Shown here in pieces: positions 23,090-34,469 of a stretch of DNA of 64,000 bases. Positions within the stretch are counted from its first letter, which is position 1; each line of letters begins with the position of its first letter. Origin of the DNA: Gerris lacustris (Eukaryota; Arthropoda; Insecta; Hemiptera; Gerridae); NCBI GenBank assembly GCA_951217055.1, contig OX578284.1, positions 16,977,187 to 17,041,186 on the forward strand, read 5' to 3'. Both the position numbers and the translations under genes were made by a program. Under the pieces are notes generated by a model, which did not search any database, was not told the DNA's origin, and worked only from the letters and a program-made list of their open reading frames with translations.

Positions 23090-23865
23090 TTTGTTGCTGA
23101 AATAAAGCTTTTGCTGCTTATCAAGACAGAATGGAGCAGCCGTTGGGAGACTACTGACATTTTTAGCGGTTGGAGCTTATCTACGCTTCATAGAGTTCAT
23201 TAAAGTTCCGACACCCTACGGTTAGTTTGAAGTGACGTATGAGTCGACCTTGCTTCGTCATCTTTACCGTCTTTACTTCGATGCACTCTTCCTTTGCGGT
23301 CCCGTGCGGATTTCCCAAGTCTTACTGGGATGATGTGTAATCAAGTTAGTTTGTTTCATCTTTAAAGTACCATCCTGTTACTTTAATAGTGAGTTATAGT
23401 TGAAGTAACGTTCCCATGTCTATTTTTGAGCTATGGATCCTCGTGATGCTGCGGACTTCTCATCTTGCTCGTTGTGGTGAAGCTTATCTCCTAATAGCTC
23501 GCCTTTTCCGTCTTACCTGCAAGTTTTATGTGCCTTTCCTTTTTCAGTCACTTTGAGGATAATAGTAGTTGTTTGGTTTGTAGTTCCCATATTACAGCCC
23601 CTTCTGTCCGTTACAGAAACTTGTACCGTTAAGCTGGAAGCTCTCTATCCGTGACGCCGACGTTTGGAGTGACACTTTTCTTTAACTAAATGCCCATGGA
23701 CCCACTATCCAAACAATGATTTTGGATCAGTTGTGCTACTTGAGAGTCCTAGTCTATTCAGTTTCGTAGCAAATAGATTATTGGGCAGGTTTTATTTTAA
23801 ATCTCTTTGTAATACAAATGCGACGAATCTAGTGCCTAAAATATTTATCTTAAATTTAATTATTG
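23090..23865. other. GC-richer block, possible decayed retroelement body
   Basis: The base composition rises relative to the flanks. Short frames look protein-like, for example about 23571-23640, which reads DNSSCLVCSSHITAPSVRYR before a stop; the CxxC could be a zinc-knuckle remnant. Many stops and frameshifts follow. It leads directly into family E copy 2, so both may be one decayed element. No domain is certain. Confidence 0.3.
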
Positions 23866-24190
23866 ACATTTTCATGTTTAGGCTATGGAACATACCTCAA
23901 AAAGCGTTACGTTACCTAAAAACTCAGAAAAGTGTAACAAGGAGTTAAAAAGCTATAGGAGGTGGTTCAATCCAGTCTCCAGCTGTAGGGCTTTTTCCCC
24001 ACCGCGCTTCGCAGGGCAAAGAAAGCCGAAAAGAGTTCCACTGGTACCAGGGAAGTAGGTAATCGCAGGAGGTAGTCGTAGTTGCACTAGACGTTGAACT
24101 AGGCTAGAGGAAAAAAACTAACTCGAAGGTAACCGAGGACGCGACATGTAGTTCGGCTACTTTCGGATCTCCCTCACTCTAGCCCTATAG
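23866..24190 (+). repeat. Repeat family E, copy 2
   Basis: Matches 8675-8970: TTTTCATGTTTAGGCTATGG, AAAAAGCGTTACG, AAGGAGTTAAAAAGCTATAG, CAGTCTCCAGCTG, GGGCAAAGAAAG and GTTCGGCTAC. Confidence 0.55.
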
Positions 24191-25005
24191 CCCAGCGCTC
24201 TTCCACTACACTTTAACCTTAAATCAAACTACCTAACATTAGTACTACCTAACTAATACTGACAATTAACTAACATTAAAAATCCAACTAGTTTTGATCT
24301 CCGAGTAGAGCACGTCTCAAAGCCTTCCTTATCTCTGTCACACTCTGTTTTTCCTTCCTCGTTCTTTATTCTCCCTTGGCTTCCTTGTGATAATTGTTAC
24401 CCGGAATACTTTTTTGAACTCTCTGCTTGATTCTTGGTGTTGATTGTTTTTCAATAAAACCACCTATAATTTAATTGAATTTTTAATAAAATATTATGCT
24501 TATAACTTCATTTACTTTACTATTAGTTCATTCTAGATTTAAGTCGCAATTTTGAGTGAAAGACAATGTAATATTTACAGAGTTGTATCACGAATTATGT
24601 ACCTTAGAGTCTTACAACCTCTAGACATAATTTTGAAGTTTGTTGCTCAGTTAATCTAGGCCGTAATTTAGAATTCAATCCTACCCTACCGTTTTCATTA
24701 TTTATAACACTTATCCATGTTTCATCTTTGGACGTAAAACGACTTACACTGCAGGAAAATTATGTGAAAGTTATGTTAACGATTGTGTATACAGTATAGC
24801 TCACACATTTTAATAACATTGAAACTACAACGCATTATGTGAAAGACTAAAAGTACTATAAACTAAGCAAACATAAAAATGTTATGCGATATTAGCCTTG
24901 AGCTCGTGACATGACACGAGACTCGACGCCACTAGATGGCTGTGCTGTTTAAGTAGATAACTACATGTTCGCCGGCGAAATTAATATACTAAGAGACTTT
25001 TAAGT
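24191..25005. other. Unassigned
   Basis: Nothing coding. A CGCCACTAGATGGCTGTGCTG piece near 24927 resembles insect repeat ends also hinted at 15180. Confidence 0.4.
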
Positions 25006-25009
25006 GAAG

Positions 25010-25310
25010 GACGTTGTTTTTAAGGGCTAGCGCCTAAACTAAGGGCTGAAATTCATTTCTCGATATCGGTTCGGGGTATGATTTTTCTAAACCTTTATGC
25101 AAAACTTTATCAAAATCAGCCCATGTTTAATACTCCAATAGTCTGCACAGACGACAAACTGACGTTATTTAAACACCACTTTTTTGGACTCAGTGGACCT
25201 CAATTTTTACTTTTCCTCACTACCTATAGTAGAAAAATTTTTGTTTTCACCCAAACATTTGTTTTCGTGATTTCAACGGAATTATCCGTTTTGGGTGTTT
25301 TTAAGACCTT
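25010..25310 (-). repeat. Diverged family B fragment
   Basis: Contains the inverted B core: ATTTCTCGATATCGGTTCGG, GTATGATTTTTCT, AACTTTATCAAAATCAGCCC and CTGCACAGACGAC. The ends are not recognised. Confidence 0.5.
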
Positions 25311-25319
25311 CTGAGTGGT

Positions 25320-25640
25320 TTTTAGCATGACGTCTGTATGTATGTATGTATGTTATCATCGTAGCGCCCAAGGTGTTTAACCTAGAGAGTTGAAACTTGA
25401 AGAAAAGTCAGTCCTTACCTCTAGTAGTACCGCCCGGAAAATCAACTTTTTCCGCCGTCTTGAACCCTGTTTGCTGAGTCAGCAAAAATGTTTAAAAATC
25501 GTAAAAAAATCAAAAAATGGTCCTGATCGAGTTGAAATTTTGCACGAATGTACCTCTCTGTATGGCAAAAAAGCCCACCAAATTTCATTTTGATATTGGC
25601 CGCCATTTTGAAGAAATCAATTTTTGAATTTTGAAACTTT
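25320..25640 (+). repeat. K-like fragment with (ATGT)n
   Basis: GTATGTATGTATGTATGT near 25335, then GTTGAAACTTGAAG, GAGTTGAAATTTTGCACG and TTGGCCGCCATTTTGAAG, which parallel the K core (GTCTGTCT, GAAATT, GCCGCCATCTTGAA). Confidence 0.45.
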
Positions 25641-25772
25641 GACGGTTAATAATTACCGGAATTATAAATATGTTTTTGACATATAGGAACCGGAAAAAAT
25701 TAAGGAACAAATATAAAGCAAGCGAAATATAGCAGAGTTATGAAAAAATAAAAATAAAAGCATTATTTGTGT

Positions 25773-26575
25773 CATTAAAGCAAGCGTCTTACAATAAATA
25801 TATATTTAATATAAGAAAAAAGTTGATCATGATGAGTTTATTATAGTTAAAGAGTATGTTTGTTAAAGGATGTTGGATTGAAATAAGACTGTTTTCTACC
25901 TACCCGGCCTACTAATTTAAAATATTATACAATATACCTCTTCCCTATCAGGTTGAAATTTTACATGCCTGTTTCAATTGTACTTTAGACAATGTGTGAG
26001 AAGTTTTATTAAAATCTTTATACGTTAGAACGGCAGATATCGGTAAAAATAAAAACGTTGTTTTCTTTATTTTAAACGTTTAGGTCCACTTTAATAAATT
26101 TAGCGATCTTTATCACTTCATAATAGTGTCAGTTTTCGTTTTACTAAAAAAATTATTCAAAAAAGTTGTTTGTCTCATTAAATAGATGAAGTTAGACTTT
26201 TTCTTGGATTAAGTACGCTGTATTATAATAATATACCTAATATATTGAAATAGGCGTCAGCACGGATCAATTTTACTTTTAACAAGACCGTGATTATGTT
26301 TTCTTATATTTACAAAACCAAGTGACATTTTGACATATAACAAAATAAACAAAACAAGTCAAGTAACAGGCTTCCTTTATAACACTTTTTCCCGTCTTTT
26401 TGAAAAAAAAAAAGTTTTGAAGCTTACGTTTACGGGAGCGTTGCGCGTGAGCACCTGGGCGAATAACGTTTTCCAACGAACTCAGCCTGGGCATTGGTAA
26501 AATGAACATGTATACCAAATTTCGGTGATCTTTTACTCATGTTATTGTCATCGGTAGATTTCGTGACGGATTTTG
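25773..26575 (-). repeat. Repeat family A', minus copy
   Basis: Starts CATTAAAGCAAGCGTCTTAC and contains TACATGCCTGTTTCAATTG, ATACGTTAGAACGGCAGATA, TTGTCTCATTAAATAGATGA and the inverted GAACTCAGCCTGGGCATTGG block near 26478. It ends in a diverged GTCAT-rich part. Confidence 0.65.
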
Positions 26576-27599
26576 CGTGACGGTGATTTTGTGACGGTTA
26601 TTTTGTGATGTTGACTTTGGTCGTTTTTTTGGAATTACTCCCGGGCTCCAGAACGTGCCATAAGGAACTTCGTTCCAAAAGGAGAGAATCCTCAGTCTAG
26701 TGCACATAGAACGAGCAGAGATTTAAGTTTTGAGTGCACTTGGAACCAAAATCCTTGCAATATTTCTTTAAATTGTGTTAAATTATGGCGTACTGTCAAT
26801 CCATCATCAATTTTTGTGTCTGTAAATAAATGTTTGATATTTTCATCCTAAAAATCAACATTGTCGGTAACAATATACAAAAACTACACTATCCGTTGAG
26901 ATTAAATATTCATTATTCCATATCTGGTGGCTGATGGTTGCCTCTTCGCTCTAACGCTATCCTGATAATCCATGTTCTGGACGTGATATCTCATCAATAT
27001 CTCTAATGTTTGAGGCCGATTCTCTCGACATACTGGGCTTTGGAAAACTCCAAAAATGATAAATTACTGTTTTATATATATATTATTTTTTTCATCCTTT
27101 CAGCCGGATGAACGGGGTTTCTGTCGACGTGTGGAAAAGTCTCGTTATTTTCACTGTGAAATATTAACGCTGAGGTTTTTTCCATGGAAAAACCCTCGAA
27201 CTCTCGTAAATTTTATCCCTATATAAGGCAAACCACATTGGAAATCGCCGACTGTAATCCAATATTGTTCTGTCCTACTTTATTCTAATCCTGTCAAATA
27301 TGAGAGCTCAGTGTGATTATATCTTAATATCTTGTACTTGTTCGTCCTAACATAGACACGTTAAACCGAAATTGTCATCATTATGTTAGTAGAATGTATA
27401 ATTATATATTTTGTATATTTATACTTTACAATATAATGTACAATATAATAATATATTGACCAACTTCATTCACCAGTAATTTATTTAGATAAGAAGTAAT
27501 TGATGTTATGAAAAAATAGTCTGCCAACTAGTGAGTTCTTTGCGTCCCATTCCGTATACTTTAACGATTTTAGGCTTTTACATTTACCTCCCCCCCCTC
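26576..27599. other. Unassigned; possible promoter-like stretch
   Basis: Short GTGACGG-type repeats at 26560-26615. The rest has mixed composition with a TATA-like site at about 27219. No reading frame joins to it. A solo LTR is possible, but I could not find TG...CA ends with a duplication. Confidence 0.3.
27219..27229 (+). promoter_or_regulatory. TATA-box-like CTATATAAGGC
   Basis: A consensus-quality TATA element lies in a locally GC-richer stretch. About 30 bases downstream (27250-27260) is GCCGACTGTAATCC, where a start site would be expected, but no initiator is obvious and no ORF follows. Confidence 0.2.
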
Positions 27600-28086
27600 C
27601 CCAACCCCTTTTTTAAATCTGTCATAATTGTTTTGATTTTTTACTCGAATTAATGTATCAATTTAGCAAAATTGAAAAAGCGCAGGTGGTTGATATGAAT
27701 CTGGAGCTATCTGCACACTGTAGTAGCCCTATTTTTGACAAACCATCCGAATTTCATAAAAATCAGATGAGTACTTTTAGAGATATAGGATTAAATTAAT
27801 GTATCATTGTGCGCATGTGGAAGAGAAGCAAATGGGCGCACAAATTAAACTTATATGAGACCAACAACGGGCTTGTTATGATCTACAATCTAAATTTCAT
27901 TAAAATCGGACGATTAGTTTTTAAGATATGTTAGTACCCAAAAATTGAGCTACATACCGGACAGACACGAAACCAAAAATGTTTCCTGATGTCTGAAACG
28001 GATTTCTGTCTTGACATCAGAGACTTTTTTAGTTCTTCAGAACGATCACATAGCTTCCGTTACCTTCGGTAAGCTCGGAAGCAAAA
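27600..28086 (-). repeat. Repeat family A, copy 2
   Basis: Shows GTGGAAGAGAAGCAAATGG, CTTATATGAGACCAAC, ATTAAAATCGGACG, CTGATGTCTGAAACGGATTT and the terminal hairpin GTTACCTTCGGTAAGC ending GGAAGCAAAA. The far end (AATTGGCAGT) is missing. Confidence 0.75.
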
Positions 28087-28649
28087 ATGTAATACTACCT
28101 TGACTACTTAAGTTAAGGTCCCAAAACCAAAATCCAAATCTAACTTACCCAAATAATTTATTAGATTAATCATATATTTATCTTTTTTGTCCTTAGAACT
28201 AGTTACAGTAAAATAAATATTTTCCTTTTCTAAAGTTCTATAAGGTTGCTATAATGTGATTCAAAGCCAGAAGGAGGAGATCAAAGGGCAATATGATTAC
28301 AAGTATCGAGGCCTCATAGCAATAAACCTGCGAAGAACTGTAGAACTAGAATTTCAATGAAACTATAATATCTATATTGCACAGGAGCTTTCATGAGTAG
28401 ATCATTTGTACTTTTTCCTATACTTAGTATTATATTATGAGAAAGTAAAAAAGGACAAAATTACAATTTTATATAGTATTTGCCCCCTCTCCCCTAAATG
28501 ATATGATATGTAAAATAAGGTCCCACTTTACATAAATTGTAATCCTCTTGAATAATGTCCGTCAAAAATCAGTAATAAGTCATAAAAAGTTTGTTATATA
28601 ACTCAAGAATTAATATGAGGAAAAATATATTGATTATTATTTTTATCTT
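28087..28649. other. Unassigned AT-rich DNA
   Basis: No supported feature. Confidence 0.4.
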
Positions 28650-29085
28650 TATTTATTAATTTTTTTTAAATTTAAGGTCAGCAGCATTTTTTTGACTTTA
28701 TATTCGTGGTTTGAAGATATTTATAAAGAAATGTTTTTGGGCGAAAAAATTGGTTGAAACCCCCCAAAAACGCAACCATCCCGGACTTAAGGCACATTTT
28801 CCTGGAAAACTGTAAGCATAGTAGAAATTTGAACTTCAGATTCTGATTGAGCAACCTCTAAAAACATCAAGTTCAGACAACATTTTTCTTGTTGCCCAAA
28901 AGTTCCGTAAATTTGGCAGAAGTGGCTGACCTATTGATTAGTTTTAATGTTTACAGTAACACTATGTACACTTACATTTATTTGAATCCTCCCTGTTTAA
29001 ATTCCAGGGAGAGACTCGAAAACTAATGAAAACCGCTCGTCTAAGAGAATGTTTGACTGAGTTGTCTCGGCTCGGACCGATTTTT
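28650..29085 (+). repeat. Diverged family B copy joined to a C start
   Basis: The 3' end is clear: ACTGAGTTGTCTCGG and CGGACCGATTTTTAGGG at 29058-29087. Upstream text (AAACCCCCCAAAAACGCAAC, CTGGAAAACTG) fits a diverged B body. The last bases run straight into a C-type start (TTTTTAGGGTTTGG). Confidence 0.45.
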
Positions 29086-29955
29086 AGGGTTTGGTTGGTA
29101 AAACCATAAAAAAAACCCTCATTTACTTAAAGACCTTAACACCCACTACCTTGTTTTTCTATTTACCATTTACTAGAGAAATAATTATTTTCTCAAACCT
29201 ATCAGTCTTCATTGAATATTGTAATTTCTATTTTAGTTATTTTTCCCTCATTTATTTTATTCCACGTTATTCGTTGGTATATTGTTATTCAAGTACGATT
29301 TTTTTATTCATCAAAATCTGAATTCTTTTCTTTTGTTTTTCATAAATATTTTTTTTAAAAAATACGAACAATGAAAACAAAGCATTTATTAAGGATACTT
29401 TCACTACGAGGATTTGAGGTCAGATTTAATTTTATTTATGATCTTGATATTTTCTCGTTTTATTTTTATTTTATCGTGGGTGGGTTTAGTTGTATTCAGA
29501 GATTTATCGCAAACGAAGCGACCTTTTATTTTAGCCCAAGCCTTCACTCCATTCTTAGTTTTCCTGTGAATGGTTGACCTTTACCATTCACATTTTGTGT
29601 GACATTTCTCTCAATCTTTCACTCTTCAGAAGCTTCCAATTCCCATTTAAAGCTCATATATTTTTCACGATATGATCCATCTAACCCATACTCAGAGAAA
29701 ATATACATATATATATGTGTACATATACGTGTGTATGGGTTTATGTATTGTAGTGAACTTCAAAATATTAAATAACGAAGGCTTGTTATAACTTACCCTT
29801 TAGGTAAATGGCTAATGATTATGTTGGCTACATTTTTTGTATAGGTAAGTGTTAGATATATTTATTTTGAAAAAATATGTCAAAATTATGTTTGCCTTAA
29901 GTGCCATATACACACACTTCAACTTCAATAATAATTACATACGATTAAATGTACA
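29086..29955. other. Unassigned; short ATGT/TATA microsatellite near 29700
   Basis: AT-rich with a short ATACATATATATATGTG stretch. The small open frames are Phe/Tyr-rich and look random. Confidence 0.4.
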
Positions 29956-30043
29956 TACGAAAACTCAGAACACTAATAAATGGAAAACACTGGGCTATAT
30001 GAGAAAGTTTGTCTGAGTTGTCTCGGACCGATTTTTTAGGTGA
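29956..30043 (+). repeat. Family B 3' end fragment
   Basis: AAACACTGGGCTATATGAG, AAAGTTTGTCTGAGTTGTC and TCGGACCGATTTTTTAG, identical in order to other B ends. Confidence 0.7.
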
Positions 30044-31079
30044 TCCTATGTATGGTGGTGGTTACCTATGTAAATTCACAGTGTGGCCTATGTAAATTTT
30101 TCTCAGAATCTATTTATATTATATTGGAATCTAAAAATAAGAATATTTTTTTTTATTATCACTTAACATATTACGGTTAAAAAAAGGGGAAAAAAGAAAG
30201 TTGTTTTGTTTTCTTAATTTGGATTACCCTCTTAATTTTTGGGTTGCATAGCCGAGCAGCGAGTATCCTCGAAATGAAGGATCCACTTAAAAAGGACCCA
30301 GAAACTAAACTCGATTTGTATGTAAAATAAGTCTGCCAAGTTATCAAAACTTTTTAAAAGGCTTCTCCTCTTCCAACCCACTTGATCTGGTTATTAATTA
30401 AATTATAAACCAGTCACAACCATCTATGTGGTAAAACCATATTGGAATTTATTACTGTTATATATTTATTTTATTTTAATCTTTACAGGTTAAAAATTAA
30501 ATCTAGGTTAATGTTACAATTTTTCTTTTTAATATTTTTTAATCTTCACTAGGAAGCAATTTAATAAAGAAAAGAAAATATAAATGTATTTTTTTTTATT
30601 TTTTTTTTTTTTTATTTAAATTTATTTAAATATAATATAACTAGAAAATAAACTTATTTTAACTTTCCCCCTTTCGAGTGTCTTTGACAGAAAATATTTC
30701 ATTTCTATTTTAAAAGGTAAAAAATATATTACTAAAAGTAATCATAATTTTGAAACAGAGTTTAGCTAACACTCGGGTTTCATCTCCTTGACAAATTTTC
30801 TTTTACGTACTATATTTTTATTCTCCTATTTCCTTTTATATTTTATTTCATTTTTCTGTCCTTTAAATAATTAGTCACTTCTATCAATGCAGTAGTGTGA
30901 ACCAAATTTTACCTCTGGGTAATAATTAAAATCGTTAATGAAAAGAAATAAGCTGAACAAACTGCGTTAGCCTGGCATGTGGAGGACGCCTCGCTCAATA
31001 CTTAGTAGGCAATGAAACCTTTCCTTCGGCTACTAAAATACTAGTGATCTTCTCACTAAAACCGCATTTTTTAAATCAG
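30044..31079. other. Unassigned AT-rich DNA
   Basis: T-rich runs (30590-30615) and no convincing frame. Confidence 0.4.
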
Positions 31080-31220
31080 CCTACCTTGAGTGCCTTGCTG
31101 ATCTTGATATTAATATTACTACTAAAACCCGGCTTAACTCGACACATCCGAGTGCATAGTTTTTTTCCTAATGAATACTTAATCGAGCGAACTGCTAGGA
31201 ATTACATATGCAAGTACGGG
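31080..31220 (+). other. Weak candidate internal exon, phase 0-0
   Basis: A pyrimidine-rich acceptor (GCATTTTTTAAATCAG) ends at 31079 and a GTGAGT donor starts at 31221. The 141 bases between are open in one frame for 47 codons, beginning PTLSALLILILILLL and ending ARNYICKYG. A leucine/isoleucine run followed by basic residues could be a membrane segment. No family is recognised and no partner exon was found. Chance open frames of this size are common here. Confidence 0.18.
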
Positions 31221-32009
31221 GTGAGTGCCTTAAACTAAGGGCTCCCCATTAGCATTGTAATATTACAAAGTTGTTACACAAAAATTAAATTGAAAATAAG
31301 AAATTTTTACATTCTGTTAATTGGTTGAAATCTCTACAGATTTTCTGTAGTAATTCTTTCTAAGGGGTTCTTTTTACTTCTTACTCTAATGAAAAATTAC
31401 AGGATTTCTTTCACTCTTAAAATTGCTTGAAAATGAAAATATTGTAGGGTTTTTAAGCGTTTCTTTTGGTTCTTTCTTAGGGTATCTAATCTTAGGGTTT
31501 CTTCTTCCTTGAAAAAAAATGACAGATTGTTTTCTTATAATTCCCAGGTTTCTTTGAACATCTCACTTAAATAAACAACGACAGGTGTTTTTTTTTTTTT
31601 TTTGTTTCTTATAATCCCAAAAATTTCTTTCTACTTTTTACTTCAATAAAAAATTCTTTATCGTTTTCGCTGCCTTTTGTTTCAGCCTCTCATTTATAAT
31701 AACAATTACAGGTTTTGAAGCATCCTTTTTTGTCCTTCTTCAGGTTTCTCTTTCCTTAAAGGCCCTTTTCTTCACACTTAGAGTTCTTCCTTTTTTGAAG
31801 ACCTACTGTATTATCATTTGTTGAAGTCAAACTTCTTTAGCTGTGATAGAGTAAATTGGCTTGGATAAAACGAGATCGTAAAACGAAGTTTGCGTTTCGA
31901 GACTCGTCCAAATAAAATATTTTTGAAGTGAAATTAACGATAAAGCAAGTTTTTGTTTTGAGACTCGTCTGAGATAGGTTTTTTAACTTCCGGCAGGTCA
32001 AATCTTTCA
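31221..32009. other. Unassigned, T-rich
   Basis: Loosely repetitive phrases such as GGTTTCTT and AAAAATTACAGG. At 31900-31980 two GAGACTCGTC phrases about 80 bases apart suggest a diverged duplication. Confidence 0.4.
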
Positions 32010-32080
32010 TCTGGACAAGTCTCGAACCACTGACTCCTCAATCAACAATCAGACGCGTAAACCACTACACCTAGGGAGTA
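32010..32080 (-). repeat. tRNA-like sequence, probable SINE head
   Basis: The minus strand reads GTGTAGTGGTTTACGCG (A-box-like) and then GTGGTTCGAGAC (B-box-like) about 45 bases later, typical tRNA spacing. CTCCCTAG precedes it. The acceptor stem does not close by eye. It differs in sequence from the main SINE and from 355-455. Confidence 0.4.
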
Positions 32081-32787
32081 GATGATGACATCATACACAG
32101 AAGTTGTATATAAGCGTGTTATTATATACATTTAAGTAATTAATTTATGTTTTTCTTCATTATTCGTTTTATGAAAATATTTTATTAAATAAAATTATGT
32201 TTATTTGAGAAATTTTCTTACTGTGGCGGCTTTGTAAACTCTTGTCTATAAATATGTATGTTGGGTATTTAATAAATGATTTATACAATATGCATTACTT
32301 AAATAAGGTTAATTGTGCTATTTCGTTATTAATTAAATCAGAGTAATAACAATCTTTTTTGTTTTCTTTATCTTGAAACCTACAAATCTTCATTTCAATA
32401 AACATTAAACGTATAGTATAAGTAGAGCAATTTGATTTAATACAACAGTAAAATTGCTAGTTACGTGCTTCTTCTAGGAACTATTTAAACTCTGAATTAT
32501 ATCTATGACATATTTATATAATTATATTATTATATTTATATGTAAGAGGGAACATAAAATCAACTGTTTCTAGTTCCTTAAGTTTCACTTTTAATGCGTG
32601 TTTGTAACTGTGTGAGACTGTATGTAACTTTCAGATAATTCTTGTTTGATACAAGACTTCAAAGATATGGTAATTACTTTGTCACCAAACTAAAGATGCG
32701 CAATTAAAGGAACACGCACTTCAAATTCAGCAGAATTATTTTCAATTATTTAGTTAGTTAATTAATTATTTATTTTGTTTGTTGCAG
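32081..32787. other. Unassigned; upstream intron of the micro-exon if that is real
   Basis: AT-rich and unstructured. The last 40 bases are T-rich with TTAGTTAATTAA branch-like text before TTTGTTTGTTGCAG. Confidence 0.35.
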
Positions 32788-32831
32788 AGGAGAACTCATA
32801 AAGAAGTGTAGCAACGGACGTTGCAACAACT
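32788..32831 (+). CDS. Candidate 44-nt micro-exon
   Basis: A strong acceptor (TTTTGTTTGTTGCAG, ending 32787) and a perfect donor (GTAAGT, starting 32832) bracket 44 bases. Only one frame is open. It reads GELIKKCSNGRCNN with one base left over on each side, so the upstream intron is phase 2 and the downstream intron phase 1. The Cys/Asn/Gly composition looks more protein-like than the random AT-rich frames nearby, but I do not recognise the protein and see no neighbouring exon. If real, the window lies in introns of a large plus-strand gene. Confidence 0.3.
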
Positions 32832-32869
32832 GTAAGTTTTATTTTAAATTTAATATATTTATTATTAGT

Positions 32870-32915
32870 ATTTTGCTTCCGAGCTTACCGAAGCTATGTG
32901 ATAGTTAATAATTTG
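32870..32915 (+). repeat. Family A terminal hairpin fragment
   Basis: TTTTGCTTCCGAGCTTACCG followed by AAGCTATGTGATAG, the 5' end of A in plus orientation, truncated after about 45 bases. Confidence 0.6.
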
Positions 32916-33194
32916 CAGGCTACTTTTAATCGTAACTTAATACTAGCAGGTTTTGGAATATTAATCTTATGCCAAAAGGCATCTTCATCAGGTTTGCCTA
33001 TCATTTTAAACCTGGATTTTAACGATAACAAACTATGTATGATATCCCTCTTTTAATATTAATCTAATAGCCTACTTACGATGTTTTATATACTACAGGT
33101 ATTCTTACAATGATATTTATAGACCTAGATACATTTTTAATTTCTTGGAATGTTCTTATAAACCTGTTGGTACCTTTGCATTCATAATCATAAA

Positions 33195-33605
33195 CAGGCA
33201 GCGGTTGATGTGGCGTATCTGGGGCATCATGTATAGAAATGGAAAAACTGGCTCATTAAAATTAAAAAATGTTCTGTAGATTGATCAAAAATGCAACAAT
33301 TATGGATACTCCTTCGTTTCATACGTTTTCACTTAATACATTTTCCATCTTCAGTCCGCCATTATGAGACAAACATGTATATAGGTTGATTTTGCGTATA
33401 TTGGGCGTATGTATCTGTCGTAGATTAACTGGATTTCGATGTAGCGTATGGTTTTTCGAGAAAGAGTATGAAATAAAAAAGTATCCATAAATAATGCAAT
33501 TTTTATCAATATACAGGAATCACTTTATTTATATATGCATTATATTTGTGTTTTTCTATTTCTATACATGATGCCCCAGATACGCTACATCGACCTCATA
33601 CATTG
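33195..33605. mobile_element. Foldback element in the 61-bp satellite
   Basis: Left arm GCGTATCTGGGGCATCATG with TATAGAAATGGAAAAAC pairs with right arm GTTTTTCTATTTCTATA and CATGATGCCCCAGATACGC. Inner segments (AATTATGGATACT / AGTATCCATAAAT) also pair. No coding and no clear target duplication. Confidence 0.65.
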
Positions 33606-33779
33606 ATAGGCATGCTTGTCAAATTAATGATAAATTGGTAGGTCTTACAATTTACCCGTAGATTTCAGAATTATAAATGAAACAACCATTATAACAAGTA
33701 TAATCGAAAAGAAAATCCTACAATCATAATAGGTAAAGGATAATCATAAACTAGTTGGCATACTTGCAATGTTATTCTT

Positions 33780-33813
33780 CAGTGGCGTATCCAGGGGGGG
33801 GCACAGGGGGCAC

Positions 33814-33844
<31 letters not shown>

Positions 33845-34301
33845 AGACGGGCCCAGACATAAAAAAATACAGTAAAAAAAAAAAAAAATACGCCGTATTT
33901 TTTTTTAATACATACTTTTACATTCACCTCATATTCAATTTCACCTCAGAAATGCATAAAAGGGCTGTTTTGAGAGGTCATATTTTCAAAATTTTCCGGG
34001 GGAGGGCCCCCGGACCCCCCGCCATAGGTCCCCTCCAATAATTAACTGCAGACGACGCCCATGACTTACAGTAAGATATTGTACTGCCATAAGCATCAGC
34101 ATTACATTTTCTAACGAATGCATTCTAAAACAGCTATTGTTACTTGGGCGCGGTTTTTTTGGGAGGGGGGGGGGAGCTGCTTTGTTGAATAAGTAGTTCC
34201 CTTTTCTTGTTTCCACTACGAATTCCCCCCCCCCCCCCCCCCCCAATCTAAACTGACCTATAATGTGCCCCCTCCAGACCTAGCCGCTGGATACGCCACT
34301 G
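33780..34301. mobile_element. hAT MITE with exact 8-bp TSD
   Basis: Inverted ends CAGTGGCGTATCCAG and CTGGATACGCCACTG are typical of hAT elements. The 8-bp flanks TTATTCTT are identical (33772-33779 and 34302-34309) and belong to the satellite unit. The inside has long C runs (C28 at 33817-33844 and C22 at about 34213) and a GGGGGAGGGCCCCCGG stretch. No transposase. Confidence 0.92.
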
Positions 34302-34469
34302 TTATTCTTAATCATTATTGGTATATGTTAATCATAAACTAGTTACCATACTTGCATTGGTATATTCTTAATTATAATAGGAGTAAGTTAATCATAAACT
34401 AGTTGGTATACTTGCAATGTTATTCTTAATCTTCTATAATAATTTGTCTTAAGTGTACCCTTTTATATA

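Noticed and set aside
27000..27420. Solo LTR around a TATA box
   Set aside because: I could not find TG...CA ends with a 4-6 bp duplication. Only the TATA-like site is kept, at low confidence.
33769..34246. Pro- and Gly-rich frames
   Set aside because: Generated by C and G runs inside the hAT MITE.
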